Shown here: in pieces, positions 12,455-12,995 of the stretch
Layout of the letters: every line of letters starts with the position of its first letter
How positions within the stretch are numbered: the stretch's first letter is position 1
Assembly: GCA_937990665.1 (NCBI GenBank)
Contig: CALKRF010000077.1
Span: 1-12,995 of the forward strand
Length of the DNA stretch: 12,995 nucleotides
From: an uncultured Atopobium sp.
GTDB taxonomy: Bacteria > Actinomycetota > Coriobacteriia > Coriobacteriales > Atopobiaceae
Direction of reading: 5' to 3'
Program-made: the position numbers and the translations under genes
The notes under the pieces: model-generated
Seen by the model: only the letters and a program-made list of their open reading frames with translations
Databases searched by the model: none
Told to the model about the DNA's origin: nothing

Positions 12455-12995
12455 ATACATCTTTGCAGCCATCGTGCATTTCGGCTGAAGAGTCGCAGAT
12501 GCTTGCGGGTATGAATACAAAGGAAGTGTTCGGCTGGGTTATGGGTAAGCTTGCCGAGGATGACGAGCTGCTGACTGTTGCCGTTGCCGACTATGGTCGT
12601 CGTTTGAACCTAGATCGCTTTCGAGAGCTTCGACCAGACGGCTATATTCAGTGCGGAATTGCAGAGCAAAACCTTATTGAAGTGGCATCTGCCTGCTCAA
12701 ATGAAGGCTTTCACGTTTTTGCGCCGTGCTACGCCACGTTTGTGACCTCTCGAACGCTGGATCAGATTCGTGTCAATCTTGGCATGATGAAGTCACCTGT
12801 GGTGCTTGTGGGTGTTGCTGCTGGCTGTGAATCTGCAGCTACAGGACCTTCTCACATGGCGGTGGAGGACATCGCGGTCACCAGGACCATTCCGGGGCTT
12901 TCCGTATTCAGTCCAGTCGATAACGCCCAGCTTGCAGTCACGCTCATGGAGCTTGCAAAGCATCCACAACCAGCTTACGTGCGTATGACCTCGTG
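12448..12995 (+). CDS. Transketolase C-terminal (pyrimidine-binding) subunit, partial
   Basis: This is the partner half of a split transketolase, cut by the window end after 182 codons. It contains CGIAEQN (69-75) with the glutamate that activates TPP (E73), FAPCYATFVTSRTLDQIRV, GPSHMAVEDIAVTRTIPGLS and SPVDN, in family order for the Pyr domain. The C-terminal domain lies beyond the window. GAGGAGG (12434-12440) sits 7 bases before the ATG, and the start overlaps the upstream stop, so the two halves should be made together and assemble as a heterotetramer. Together they would transfer two-carbon ketol units between pentose-phosphate sugars. Family assignment is firm; the exact sugar substrate is not shown. 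Confidence 0.93.
   Translation, partial: MLDTSLQPSCISAEESQMLAGMNTKEVFGWVMGKLAEDDELLTVAVADYGRRLNLDRFRELRPDGYIQCGIAEQNLIEVASACSNEGFHVFAPCYATFVTSRTLDQIRVNLGMMKSPVVLVGVAAGCESAATGPSHMAVEDIAVTRTIPGLSVFSPVDNAQLAVTLMELAKHPQPAYVRMTS

Overview
The window looks like a chromosomal segment of a Coriobacteriia actinobacterium, probably in or near the Atopobium/Lancefieldella/Olsenella group. This is inferred from protein style, moderate G+C and gene order; I could run no database search. The order mfd - mazG - divIC-like - ppx/gppA - tRNA-Leu resembles the conserved actinobacterial block known around Mycobacterium tuberculosis Rv1020-Rv1026. Here eno and some intervening genes are absent, and a Gfo/Idh/MocA oxidoreductase sits between mfd and mazG.

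Layout. 1-370: gene-free, with evenly spaced GTCTGAG repeats, a perfect 22-bp palindrome and a small GC-rich tandem repeat. 371-1042 (-): endonuclease III (nth), divergent from mfd (1319-4777, +). On the + strand follow, tightly packed, the oxidoreductase (4780-5862) and mazG (5868-6803). After a 183-base gap come a DivIC/FtsB-like membrane protein (from about 6999) and a Ppx/GppA phosphatase (7949-8986, overlapping by one base). A complete tRNA-Leu(UAA) lies at 9016-9100. 9101-10600 is an AT-rich stretch of short minus-strand ORFs that I do not recognise. It has two related terminator-bearing repeats and possible remnants of broken genes, and it looks like an acquired island next to the tRNA. 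From 10715 the + strand encodes a GntR-UTRA regulator fused in one ORF to the N-terminal half of transketolase, overlapping the gene for the transketolase C-terminal half (12448 to beyond the window end).

How the genes work together. nth and mfd are DNA repair genes (base excision; transcription-coupled repair). MazG cleans nucleotide pools, and Ppx/GppA acts on polyphosphate or (p)ppGpp. The DivIC-like protein belongs to cell division. The last two genes should form one split transketolase, with a DNA-binding, ligand-sensing regulator covalently attached to its TPP-binding subunit.

Two observations stand out. First, the GntR-UTRA-transketolase fusion: a possible enzyme-linked metabolic sensor that may control its own operon. 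Second, short in-frame tandem repeats (15, 18, 21 and 30 bp units) in four consecutive housekeeping genes, plus 9- and 18-bp GC-rich repeats in two spacers. This suggests a local or genome-wide process that inserts or expands codon-multiple repeats.
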